DNA from: JBBIQZ01 sp037442065
GTDB taxonomy: Bacteria > Patescibacteriota > CPR2_A > CG2-30-33-46
Length of the DNA: 32,894 nucleotides
Reading direction: 5' to 3'
NCBI GenBank assembly: GCA_037442065.1
Contig: JBBIQZ010000006.1
Span: 1 to 32,894, forward strand
A program made the position numbers and the translations under genes. Under the pieces are notes generated by a model that searched no databases, was not told where the DNA came from, and worked only from the letters and a program-made list of their open reading frames with translations. Within the stretch, counting starts at the first letter, position 1. The number at the start of each line of letters is the position of its first letter. Of the stretch, positions 15,863 through 23,096 are shown in pieces.

Positions 15863-15892
15863 AGTATAACAAAAGGGGAGGTTTAAAGCCAA
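15863..15892 (-). promoter_or_regulatory. possible promoter for the distal pilin and pilD (TTGGCT-18-TATACT)
   Basis: Minus strand: TTGGCT at 15887-15892, 18-bp spacer, TATACT at 15863-15868, directly after the terminator at 15894-15924. The short leader folds as ACTAAATAA/TTATTTAGT over the GTG start codon. Confidence 0.4.
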
Positions 15893-15893
15893 C

Positions 15894-15924
15894 TTAAAAA
15901 GGCCCTTTTAAGGGGCCTTTTTAA
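15894..15924 (-). terminator. terminator after the pilin at 15926
   Basis: A 12-bp perfect stem (TTAAAAAGGCCC with its complement) has a 7-nt loop and a T5 run inside the 3' arm on the minus strand. It begins one base after the pilin stop codon. It should cap the pilin mRNA and reduce read-through into the next pilin and pilD. Confidence 0.8.
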
Positions 15925-15925
15925 A

Positions 15926-16345
15926 TTAGATTAAGGCTAAGCCCGGAGAATTTCCAACCTCATAAACATTAGCAGCGTTACCACCGTCATTATTGTCATC
16001 GTTATCATTTGTGTTTTCTAGTGTGGCATTCAGCTCATACTCGGTTGAAGTTCCGGATACCGCATAAGCATATGCGCCTGTGCCGCCGCTTGAAGGATCG
16101 GTAGGCACTCTCGGCATATAATTAGGAACCAAAGCAGCTGTATTTGCAGGATACAAGCCTCCGTTGTCGTCAGCATACTGCTCAAGGGCTGTTTGAATCT
16201 GTTTTAAATCGCCCTTTCTTCTAGAATCTCTGGCCTTAAGCCTTGCTTGGCCTAAGTAGGAAATAACTAAAGCAGCCAAAATACCAATAATTGCTACAAC
16301 TACCAAAAGTTCAATTAAGGTAAAGCCTTTAGACTTCTTTAGCAT
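15926..16345 (-). CDS. type IV pilin, GspG-like, probable major pilin
   Basis: A short leader, MLKKSKG, is cleaved before FTLIELLVV; Glu is at +5. The mature protein of about 132 aa has the GspG motif YPANTAALVPNYMPRVPTD. An acidic loop (NTNDNDDNNDGG) follows, and the C-terminus is VYEVGNSPGLALI. In GspG pseudopilins a C-terminal loop binds Ca2+; the Asp-rich loop here is a candidate equivalent. Control signals suggest high expression: a near-consensus promoter, a strong Shine-Dalgarno GGAGG four bases before the ATG, and an immediate terminator. That favours it as a major pilin, but this is inference. Confidence 0.92.
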   Translation of the reverse strand: MLKKSKGFTLIELLVVVAIIGILAALVISYLGQARLKARDSRRKGDLKQIQTALEQYADDNGGLYPANTAALVPNYMPRVPTDPSSGGTGAYAYAVSGTSTEYELNATLENTNDNDDNNDGGNAANVYEVGNSPGLALI

Positions 16346-16415
16346 TTAGCCTCCTTGAATAATCTTTAAATTGTAAAATAATCTACCAAGCTTTCGACCA
16401 ATAGCTTTTTAAGAT

Positions 16416-16444
16416 ATTATAACATAAGCAAATCAAAAAGTCAA
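16416..16444 (-). promoter_or_regulatory. strong pilin promoter (TTGACT-17-TATAAT)
   Basis: Minus strand: TTGACT at 16439-16444, 17-bp spacer, TATAAT at 16416-16421. The start near 16409 gives a leader of about 64 nt ending in GGAGG-CTAA-ATG. Confidence 0.82.
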
Positions 16445-16452
16445 AATTATAA

Positions 16453-17667
16453 TTACATAGCTGATGCAAGCTTATAAATTGGCAAAAGAACAGCTCCTAC
16501 TATAAGACCAACCCCAATTCCCATAAGCACCAAAAGTACCGGCTCTAAAAGCGTTGAAAGTACTGCAACCGCATTATTAACTTCATTATCAAAAAAATCA
16601 GCCAGCTTAAAAAGTATATTATCAACATTACCGGTCTTTTCTCCGACTTCAATCATATGAGAAACCATTGTGGGGAAAAGTTTGCTTCCCTCCAAAGGCA
16701 TTGCCAAATTTATACCATTTTCCACTTGCTTGGCAACAGATTCTATTTCTTTTTTATAATGAATATTACCGATTGTGCCAGAAACTATCGTTAAAGAATC
16801 CAAAATTGGCAGGCCCGAAGAAATTAAAGTCGCTAAAGTTCTAGTAAAACGAGCCATATAAATGTTTTTGGTAAGCTTTCCTAAAACTGGGATTTTTAAT
16901 TTAATGCTATCCCATAACTTTCTTCCTCTTTCGGTTTTTAAAAAATAGCGAATGCCAAAAACAAAAAGAACTGCTCCGACAATTACAAGGTACCAAAAAT
17001 TTCTTACAAAATCAGAAGTTGCAAGAAGAGCCTTTGTAATTGCCGGCAAAGAAGCACCCGATTCCTCAAATAGCGATTTTAGCTGAGGCATAACAAAAGT
17101 TACAATCACTCCGGCAACCCCAACCATCATCGTAATTACAAAAACCGGATACATCATTGCCCCTTTAATTTTTGATTTTAAATCATAATCTTTTTCTATC
17201 TGGCTGGCCAATCTGTCTAAAACTTCATCTAGTTTTCCCGAAGCTTCACCTGATTCGATAAGTTTTATATAAATCGCGGAGAATTCTTTTGGGAACTTGG
17301 CTAGAGCTTGAGAAAAACTCACTCCGCCTTCTATTTCAGAAGCAACAGAGCCAATAATTTCGGCAAATTTTTTATTCTTTGCCTCTTCTTGCTCTTGCAA
17401 AATTTTAAGCGCTCTAATAATAGAAAGACCGGCAGTAATCATAGTAGAAAGTTGTCTAAAGAAAATCAGTTTTGATTTTAAAGAAATACCTCTTATAGAT
17501 TTTAAAAAATCAAGCCCAAAAGAAGATTTCTTTTTTTCGTTTATTGAAACGCCCAGAAGGTCATATTTTTTGAGCATATCAAAAACTTGCTCTTTTGTAG
17601 ATGCTTCAATTGTACCTTCTTTAATATTACCCTTGCTGTTCTTGGCTTTGTAAACGAATAAAGTCAT
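16453..17667 (-). CDS. pilC: T4P inner-membrane platform protein PilC (second copy)
   Basis: Two GspF/PilC domains with three membrane segments. The 404-aa length is normal. The first repeat includes FFRQLSTMITAGLSIIRAL and the second RFTRTLATLISSGLPILDSL, the standard family pair. The first helix is in MMYPVFVITMMVGVAGVIVTF and the last near the C-terminus. It is the platform on which the ATPases act. The gene starts 2 bp after the pilT stop and lies in the second cassette. The other copy is at 23609-24826; the two are clearly paralogous but diverged. Confidence 0.95.
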   Translation of the reverse strand: MTLFVYKAKNSKGNIKEGTIEASTKEQVFDMLKKYDLLGVSINEKKKSSFGLDFLKSIRGISLKSKLIFFRQLSTMITAGLSIIRALKILQEQEEAKNKKFAEIIGSVASEIEGGVSFSQALAKFPKEFSAIYIKLIESGEASGKLDEVLDRLASQIEKDYDLKSKIKGAMMYPVFVITMMVGVAGVIVTFVMPQLKSLFEESGASLPAITKALLATSDFVRNFWYLVIVGAVLFVFGIRYFLKTERGRKLWDSIKLKIPVLGKLTKNIYMARFTRTLATLISSGLPILDSLTIVSGTIGNIHYKKEIESVAKQVENGINLAMPLEGSKLFPTMVSHMIEVGEKTGNVDNILFKLADFFDNEVNNAVAVLSTLLEPVLLVLMGIGVGLIVGAVLLPIYKLASAM

Positions 17668-17669
17668 AT

Positions 17670-18785
17670 TTAGTGTAGGCCTCTTGCCAATTTATCAAAA
17701 TTTGAAGGGTCAATTGCATAAACCCTTGCATCTTCTAATGTTACCTCGCCTTTCTTTACTAAATTGGCTAAAGACATATCCATAGAAATCATTCCTTTGC
17801 CGGCGCTTATTTGAATGATGTTGTTTATTTGGTGAGTTTTCCCTTCGCGAATAATATTTCTTACAGCCGAAGTAGCAACCATCAATTCTGAAGCTAAAAT
17901 TCTTCCGCCGCCAATTCTTGGTAGAAGCCTTTGGGAAATAACTCCTAATAAACTACCTGCTAACTGCATCCTAATTTGCGGCTGCTGACGGGGCGGAAAA
18001 ACGTCAATTATTCTATCTACTGTTTGGGCGGCATTATTGGTATGAAGGGTAGCAAAAACCAAGTGGCCGGTTTCGGCAATGGTTATAGCGGCAGAGATAG
18101 TTTCTAGGTCCCTCATTTCTCCGATTAAAACCACATCTGGGTCTTCTCTCAAAACCGAACGCAGAGCAACTCCCCAAGAGTGAGTATCTAAATGTAACTC
18201 TCTTTGATCAACAATGGCTTTTTTGGGAGTGTGGATATATTCAATGGGATCTTCTACGGTTATTATATGGCAGGCCTTTTCTTGGTTTATTCGGTCGACC
18301 ATGGCTGCTAGGGTTGTTGATTTTCCGTGACCGGTTGGACCGGTTACTAAAACAAATCCCTGGGAAGGCTTGGTAAAGTCCTCACAGATTTGAGGTAAAC
18401 CCAATTCTTCAATCGTTCTTATTTTTTGAGGTATTAACCTTAAAGCCGCACCTAAAGTTCCTCGTTGGTAAAAAACATTAACTCTAAATCTTCCTCTGTC
18501 TTCTAGCCCAACAGAAAAGTCCAGCTCTTTTTCTTTTTCAAAAACTTCTTTTTGTTCCTCGTTAAGCATTGCAAAAATTAGTTCTTCGGCCGATTCTTTG
18601 GTTAAAACAGGCTCTTCAGAAAGAGGAACTAAACGTCCGTCTATTCTAAGGGTAGGATGAGTTCCAACTATTAAATGTAAATCAGAAGATCCTCTGTCTA
18701 CAGTCATTTCCAATAAAGATTCTATATTTGCTGCTTGGGACTTCTCTAAAGACTCTGTTTTTACTAATTTACTTAATTCTTCCAT
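17670..18785 (-). CDS. pilT: twitching motility ATPase PilT (second copy)
   Basis: Hexameric retraction ATPase, 371 aa. Walker A is GPTGHGKST, Walker B is VVLIGEMRDLET, and the His box is AETGHLVFATLHTN. The C-terminal PilT block IREGKTHQINNIIQ separates it from PilB. It has an N-terminal extension of about 20 residues compared with the other copy. DNA at 18004-18149 matches the other pilT at 25156-25301 with two mismatches in 146 bp, while the flanks are much more diverged. It is followed by pilC and preceded by the degenerate pilB-like gene. Confidence 0.95.
   Translation of the reverse strand: MEELSKLVKTESLEKSQAANIESLLEMTVDRGSSDLHLIVGTHPTLRIDGRLVPLSEEPVLTKESAEELIFAMLNEEQKEVFEKEKELDFSVGLEDRGRFRVNVFYQRGTLGAALRLIPQKIRTIEELGLPQICEDFTKPSQGFVLVTGPTGHGKSTTLAAMVDRINQEKACHIITVEDPIEYIHTPKKAIVDQRELHLDTHSWGVALRSVLREDPDVVLIGEMRDLETISAAITIAETGHLVFATLHTNNAAQTVDRIIDVFPPRQQPQIRMQLAGSLLGVISQRLLPRIGGGRILASELMVATSAVRNIIREGKTHQINNIIQISAGKGMISMDMSLANLVKKGEVTLEDARVYAIDPSNFDKLARGLH
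18004..18149 (-). repeat. near-identical pilT segment, copy 2
   Basis: Aligns to 25156-25301 at a constant offset of 7152. The only differences are at 18048 and 18138. A second identical block of 38 bp is at 18247-18284 / 25399-25436. Third codon positions are conserved too, which purifying selection on protein does not explain. Confidence 0.85.
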
Positions 18786-18786
18786 T

Positions 18787-20292
18787 TTAACTTGTTAACC
18801 TAAAAACTTCATCTAGTGTTGTTAAACCATTTAAGGCTTTTAGGATGCCGTCTTGTCTTAAAGTAATCATTCCTTTTTCTAAAGCCGACTTTTTAATATC
18901 TTCCGTAGATGCTTTTTGAGCGACTAGATCTTTAATATCTTTGTCTAGCTTTAAAATTTCAAAAATTCCAATTCGGCCCTTAAAACCGGTATTTTCACAC
19001 TTACTGCATCCTTTGGTATTATAAAACTGTAATTTAATAATAGAATGCTTTATATGAAAAGGCAATGCTTCTATCTCTTTTTCTACAATATCTTGAAACT
19101 CGCTTTTTAAAGCCTGCTCTTCTTTGCAATGGTCGCATAATCTTAATGCTAATCTTTGATTCAAAACAGCATTTAAGGAGGAAGCAACAAGTAAAGGCTC
19201 AATACCTATATCTATTAAATTAAAAGGAGCTAGAAAAGCGCTTTTTGAATCCAGGGAAGCTATAAAAGATTTTTCTGACAAGGCTTGATGTACCACCATA
19301 TCTACGGTTTGAAGGTCACGCATACCTTCTATCATTATTAAATCCGGCTCTTCTTCTAATATTTTTTTAAGACCAGATGCAAAAGTGATACCCCTTTTGG
19401 GATTTACCTGAGTTTGATTTATTCCAAAAATTACGCATTCCGGAAGGCTTTCCAAAGAAAAAATTTTTTTATCTTTCCCTAAAAGCTCTAACAAAATCGC
19501 ATACATTGTTGCTGACCTTCCCGAACCTTGCGGCCCGGTTACTAAAATTATCCCATGAGAAGCATTTAATGCCTTTTTTAAAACTTCTACTTGTGCTTCG
19601 CCAACCCCTAAGTTACTAAGGCTGTAGATGTTGGGCGATTCGGCTAAAATTTCAATAGTTAACTTTTCGCCCTTGGGAAGAGGAAGTAGCAAAACTGCCA
19701 AATCCACTTTCTTGTTCTCAAAAACTATCGAAAACCTTCCTTTTTGAGAAATATTACTTTCTTCAGTTTCTAAATTAGCCATTTTTTTAATTTCTAAAAC
19801 AAGATTTTTATAATTTGTAAAATTTTCCTTGGAAGTTATCACCAAACCTTTTACTTGGTAATAAATTTTAACCCCTTCTTTTCCTTCAAATTCCGTATTA
19901 ATTTTAAAAGCGCCGCAAGACAAAGCCTTTTTTATAATTTGAAGAAACAATTCGGAATAATTAGAAAAAGGGGCCGGCTCTTTAAAGCCTTTATCTTTAA
20001 TTTTCTCATAATATTTTAGAGTCTTATCAATGGATTCTTTAGAAGTTAAAAAAAGCTCAATCCCCAAGTGATTTTCTTTTTTAAAGCTTTCTAAAAAATC
20101 TAAAACCTTAGAATCTACATTTTCTAAGGCCACTTTTAGCTTTCTTTTTTCCAGTTTAAAAGCTACAATTCTTAGCTTTTTTACATCTTCTAGTGAAAAA
20201 AGTAAAAGAGGTTTAGAATCTAAATCCTCTATCTTTAAATCAATCTTGGGAATTCCCAGCTTATTTTTTTCTTCTTCTTTAAGCTTTTGCAT
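18787..20292 (-). CDS. degenerate PilB/GspE-type ATPase (probable pseudo-ATPase)
   Basis: A 501-aa relative of the extension motor PilB with an intact frame but broken active site. Walker A reads GPQGSGRS (253-260), so the lysine is R259. Walker B reads IEGMRD around 321-326, where active PilB has GEIRD, so the Glu position is Gly. The Asp box SDIHIE is GAFKIN, and the His box STLHTN is ASLDSK. The zinc tetracysteine remains (CDHC, and CSKC before ENTGFKGRIGIFEIL), as does much of the C-terminal domain. The N-terminal domain is shortened. Long uninterrupted sequence and tight coupling (1 bp to pilT) suggest a maintained structural or regulatory role, perhaps in a mixed hexamer, rather than decay. 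Confidence 0.87.
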   Translation of the reverse strand: MQKLKEEEKNKLGIPKIDLKIEDLDSKPLLLFSLEDVKKLRIVAFKLEKRKLKVALENVDSKVLDFLESFKKENHLGIELFLTSKESIDKTLKYYEKIKDKGFKEPAPFSNYSELFLQIIKKALSCGAFKINTEFEGKEGVKIYYQVKGLVITSKENFTNYKNLVLEIKKMANLETEESNISQKGRFSIVFENKKVDLAVLLLPLPKGEKLTIEILAESPNIYSLSNLGVGEAQVEVLKKALNASHGIILVTGPQGSGRSATMYAILLELLGKDKKIFSLESLPECVIFGINQTQVNPKRGITFASGLKKILEEEPDLIMIEGMRDLQTVDMVVHQALSEKSFIASLDSKSAFLAPFNLIDIGIEPLLVASSLNAVLNQRLALRLCDHCKEEQALKSEFQDIVEKEIEALPFHIKHSIIKLQFYNTKGCSKCENTGFKGRIGIFEILKLDKDIKDLVAQKASTEDIKKSALEKGMITLRQDGILKALNGLTTLDEVFRLTS

Positions 20293-20304
20293 TTTTGTTA
20301 TTCT

Positions 20305-21312
20305 TTATTGCTTGCCCCAAAAAACCATATTATCAAGTTTAGCACCGCTTCCAATGTTTATATTTTGCTGACCCGAATCGTAACTGCCGCCCTCAACTTT
20401 TACAAGTGTTGGATTGACTCCCAAAAAACTAAGGCCGGAATAAACAATATATGATTTATTATCACCAATACCAATGCAGTTAAATTCTTCCTGCCCGGTA
20501 GAAATATCTCTTTGTAAAACTATTGCTCTTACAACCGTATAGCCTAAACCTCCGCTCCCGTACCTTGAATATTCAAGCTTAACCCGGTAAGTTATTGGAT
20601 TGCCATTAGCATTGACTGAACTGGGAGTAAATTTAAAATTATTAGAAGAAATGGCGCCGGAATTTATATTGCCGTCCAACGAAACATTAACATCAGTTCC
20701 GGCTTTAGTAAAAATAACGCCAAAATCTGTGGAGCCGGGGGAACCTAACACCCCGTCAGCCATGCCAACAGTAAAACCGCTTCCCACAGTATCTTTATTT
20801 AAATTAGTTAGATCAAACTGCTGAATAATTAAAGAGTTCCCAGCAATATTTGAATCAGAATTAGAGAAAGCGTAATAGCCCCCTGATAAGCCGGGGTCTG
20901 TATCAAAAGTATTTATACTTTGAGAAGAAGCAGAGCTTATGGTGGTTTTTAATTTTCTAGAAGTTGTGTCGTTAGAAACGCCGGTACTTTCAATTGTTAC
21001 TTTACCATTTAAATCTGTACAGGAAGTTGAATAGACTAGTGTAGAATCAAGCGAATAGTGATTTCGATTGGCTGGACAACTATTATTCTTTTTAATCTGA
21101 TACAAAACCCATTCCATTCCGGCATCGGCGGCTGAATAGGCCCTGTTTGATTCATCAATGTTGGCTGAAATTCTTAATTCTTTTACCACCAAATTGGTCA
21201 TCGTAAAAGCTATAACCAAAAGAACCGCCAAAACCAAAAGCGTCCAGAGCAAAACCATACCTTCTTGAGATTTTTTTAATTCTAAATTTTTAAATCTTAA
21301 TTCTCTTTTCAT
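20305..21312 (-). CDS. PilX-like minor pilin with a large C-terminal domain
   Basis: 335 aa. The leader ends KKSQEG before MVLLWTLLVLAVLLVIAF, and the conserved AYSAADAGMEWVLYQIK that follows is the PilX N-terminal signature. The usual Glu at +5 is absent, as in some GspK/PilX tip proteins that cap the fibre. After about residue 130 is a beta-rich region of about 200 residues (GGYYAFSNSDSN, FTVGMADG, YRVKLEYSRYG, KLDNMVFWGK). It looks like a jelly-roll or concanavalin-like fold and could bind a ligand. That is inference. It is the last minor pilin before the second ATPase cassette. Confidence 0.8.
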   Translation of the reverse strand: MKRELRFKNLELKKSQEGMVLLWTLLVLAVLLVIAFTMTNLVVKELRISANIDESNRAYSAADAGMEWVLYQIKKNNSCPANRNHYSLDSTLVYSTSCTDLNGKVTIESTGVSNDTTSRKLKTTISSASSQSINTFDTDPGLSGGYYAFSNSDSNIAGNSLIIQQFDLTNLNKDTVGSGFTVGMADGVLGSPGSTDFGVIFTKAGTDVNVSLDGNINSGAISSNNFKFTPSSVNANGNPITYRVKLEYSRYGSGGLGYTVVRAIVLQRDISTGQEEFNCIGIGDNKSYIVYSGLSFLGVNPTLVKVEGGSYDSGQQNINIGSGAKLDNMVFWGKQ

Positions 21313-21352
21313 TATTATTTGTTTGAAAATTAGAAATTGTAAATTGGAAATT
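21313..21352. repeat. AT-rich self-similar spacer repeat
   Basis: Words such as AAATTGTAAATTGGAAATT recur in slightly changed form. On the minus strand the pattern continues into the first codons of the PilX-like gene, giving the leader KRELRFKNLELKK. The adjacent CCGC-GAA-GCGG (21354-21364) forms a small hairpin right after the stop of the PilW-like gene. Confidence 0.4.
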
Positions 21353-21364
21353 ACCGCGAAGCGG

Positions 21365-21898
21365 CTAGTAATATTGTCCTTTTAAAACTGCGGAAGTGGT
21401 CATTTCAATATTCCCTTGGCCGCTTAAACCTTTTTCCCAGCTCTTAGGTTCAGCTATTTCGCCTTGAATGGTAATAGTTAAAATAATCGGGATGCCTGGG
21501 CTTTCGGAGATTTCAAATTTTTGTATGTTTAGCTCTTTAGAGGTTAGATTTGATATTTGAAGCCCTTTTGTCATTTTGATAACCCCGCTATCTAATTTAA
21601 AATTAACATTTCCATCAGTTGGATTATCAAGCGTAAGTTCGCTAGCACTAATAGATGTTATTCCTGTTGACTGCCTAATATATCTTGTAATTGTCTCTAC
21701 AGCTCCCCTAACATTTTGCTGGGCTAAGCGAGCGTCCAGGCTCCCCATATAAACTCTGGAAATATTTACATAAATATCTATAACAAATAAGCTAAGAAGG
21801 GCAAAAATAGAAATAGCCACCGTAAGTTCTAAAAGAGTAAATCCTTGACTTAGAAAATGAACATCTATTTTTTTTTGTTTATTTTGTAACTTTATCAT
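21365..21898 (-). CDS. PilW/GspJ-like minor pilin
   Basis: 177 aa. Leader ending FLSQG, cleavage before FTLLELTVAIS, Glu at +5, then a hydrophobic helix and QQNVRGAVETITRYIRQSTG, a PilW/GspJ-type continuation. The rest is beta-rich (SASELTLDN, VIKMTKGLQ) and ends VLKGQYY. Minor pilins of this set prime pilus assembly at the inner membrane in known systems. The ATG at 21898 is the only start giving a full leader. It lies between the PilV-like and PilX-like genes, the usual minor-pilin grouping. Confidence 0.85.
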   Translation of the reverse strand: MIKLQNKQKKIDVHFLSQGFTLLELTVAISIFALLSLFVIDIYVNISRVYMGSLDARLAQQNVRGAVETITRYIRQSTGITSISASELTLDNPTDGNVNFKLDSGVIKMTKGLQISNLTSKELNIQKFEISESPGIPIILTITIQGEIAEPKSWEKGLSGQGNIEMTTSAVLKGQYY

Positions 21899-21902
21899 CT
21901 TT

Positions 21903-21990
21903 TACTTAGATCAAACATCAAACATAAAACATTTAACAACTGGCCATTTTGCTTTGTACTGCTTGTTATATGTTTAATGTTATATGTGTG
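21903..21990. repeat. AT-rich self-similar spacer repeat
   Basis: ATCAAAC occurs twice in tandem and GTTATATGT twice (21965-21973, 21979-21987). No gene or clear promoter is seen in the spacer between the PilV-like and PilW-like genes. Confidence 0.45.
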
Positions 21991-21992
21991 CT

Positions 21993-22514
21993 TTAGTATT
22001 TCCATTTATATAGCTCAGTTATGGTAGTATAAGTCTGATTGGGAGGCAAACCCTTGGTTGTCCATTTAAGAGTAACAGTTACCCTTTTCCCTTCGGATGG
22101 TGAAACTCCCTGTATATCACTTATATTAATATTTCTTTGCATTTGGGTAGCATTTGCTTCATTTGAACCAGAAGGAAAAACATCTACCCACTGAGAAGAA
22201 GAAGTCATTATCCAGATATCTCCTGATTTAGATATTGTATAATTGCCATTATTACTGAAAAAATCGCAATATTCATTATCTCTTATGGTTTTGATAGCAT
22301 CTAAAGCTTCTTGGGCGGAATTTATGGCCATAGATCTTGTTTCCGAAGAAATGCCGTAACCGGTAATATTTATTAAAAGAATAATTATTCCGCCTAAAAT
22401 AACGCTCAAAATCCCCATAGAGATTACAACCTCTAAGATTGATTGACCCCTGGAATATTTTGCCAGGCTGGCCGGTAGGCAAGTATTTTTTATTTTATAT
22501 TTTTTATTCTTCAA
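21993..22514 (-). CDS. PilV-like minor pilin
   Basis: 173 aa from a TTG at 22514. Cleavage is expected at SRG|QSILEVVIS, Glu at +5, followed by the hydrophobic helix and INSAQEALDAIKTIRDNEYC, typical of PilV/GspI-like proteins. The leader is odd. Its first part (KNKKYKIKN) is encoded by low-complexity AT sequence, and its second part (CLPASLAK) by a GC-rich near-palindrome (about 22463-22485). That palindrome belongs to a class I associate with Patescibacteria genomes. No better start is visible, and translation is probably coupled to the FimT-like gene whose stop is 5 bp away. Confidence 0.85.
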   Translation of the reverse strand: MKNKKYKIKNTCLPASLAKYSRGQSILEVVISMGILSVILGGIIILLINITGYGISSETRSMAINSAQEALDAIKTIRDNEYCDFFSNNGNYTISKSGDIWIMTSSSQWVDVFPSGSNEANATQMQRNINISDIQGVSPSEGKRVTVTLKWTTKGLPPNQTYTTITELYKWKY

Positions 22515-22519
22515 ATTTC

Positions 22520-23014
22520 TTATGGCTCCACGGAAATATTGCCCGTTTCTTTGTCTATATTAATAATAAANNNNNNNNNNNNNNNNNNNNNNNNNNNNNN
22601 NNNNNNNNNNNNNNNNNNNNNNNNNNNNNNNNNNNNNNNNNNNNNNNNNNNNNNNNNNNNNNNNNNNNNNATTGAGGCTATATAAGCTCTATTTTGAAAA
22701 GAGAACGAGCCGCCCGACACCTTGGAGCAATCCGTTTTTAAATATTGGATATCGGCAATTTCTCTATTTGCGGTATCTAGTTTTACAATAACACCCTTTG
22801 GAGGCTTATTATCGGTTACCTCAAGGCTTTGAACCGCTAAAACTTTAGATTGATCAAGTCTTATCTCGGAAACTAAATCCTGACCAGCCTGTTCTAATAC
22901 AAGACTATTTCTCCTTCCTAGATAAACAGCAAAACCGGCTGTTGCCAAAAGAATAGCCATAATACCCAAAGCTACCGTAACCTCTAATATTGTAAACCCT
23001 TGTTTATTACCCAT
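22520..23014 (-). CDS. FimT/GspH-like minor pilin, interrupted by an assembly gap
   Basis: A very short leader, MGNKQG, precedes FTILEVTVALGIMAILLATA, with Glu at +5 and YLGRRNSLVLEQAGQDLVSE as the continuation of the helix. The middle of the protein is lost in 100 N, after which a short C-terminus (FIINIDKETGNISVEP) continues to the stop. A TTG at 23050 extends the frame, but it coincides with the -35 box; the ATG at 23014 lies 7 nt after a TATAAT and is preferred. It is the first gene of the minor-pilin group. The total length is unknown because of the gap. Confidence 0.82.
   Translation of the reverse strand: MGNKQGFTILEVTVALGIMAILLATAGFAVYLGRRNSLVLEQAGQDLVSEIRLDQSKVLAVQSLEVTDNKPPKGVIVKLDTANREIADIQYLKTDCSKVSGGSFSFQNRAYIASXXXXXXXXXXXXXXXXXXXXXXXXXXXXXXXXXXFIINIDKETGNISVEP
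22571..22670. other. assembly gap (100 N)
   Basis: Exactly 100 N, a conventional filler length, within the FimT-like gene. The true size is unknown. Confidence 0.99.
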
Positions 23015-23021
23015 CGAGGCT

Positions 23022-23050
23022 ATTATAAAACAGCAAACACTTCGAAGCAA
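23022..23050 (-). promoter_or_regulatory. minor-pilin operon promoter, near-leaderless (TTGCTT-17-TATAAT)
   Basis: Minus strand: TTGCTT at 23045-23050, 17-bp spacer, TATAAT at 23022-23027, and seven bases to the ATG at 23014. It would drive the minor pilins and probably the second ATPase cassette. Confidence 0.6.
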
Positions 23051-23079
23051 AAAAATAGCCGCTAGAGCGGTTAATTTTT
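23049..23079. terminator. hairpin between the pilin and minor-pilin units
   Basis: TAGCCGC/GCGGTTA (23056-23062, 23067-23073) with loop TAGA. A T run lies on each side: T7 in minus-strand reading and T6 on the plus strand. It could end the pilin mRNA from 23546. The stem is better on the plus strand, where one pair is G-U. Confidence 0.5.
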
Positions 23080-23096
23080 TCTATTACTATAACAAC

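Noticed and set aside
18787..20292. pilB-like gene as a decaying pseudogene
   Set aside because: No stop or frameshift in 501 codons, zinc Cys motifs kept, tight coupling to pilT; a maintained inactive paralogue fits better, though decay in an early stage is not excluded.
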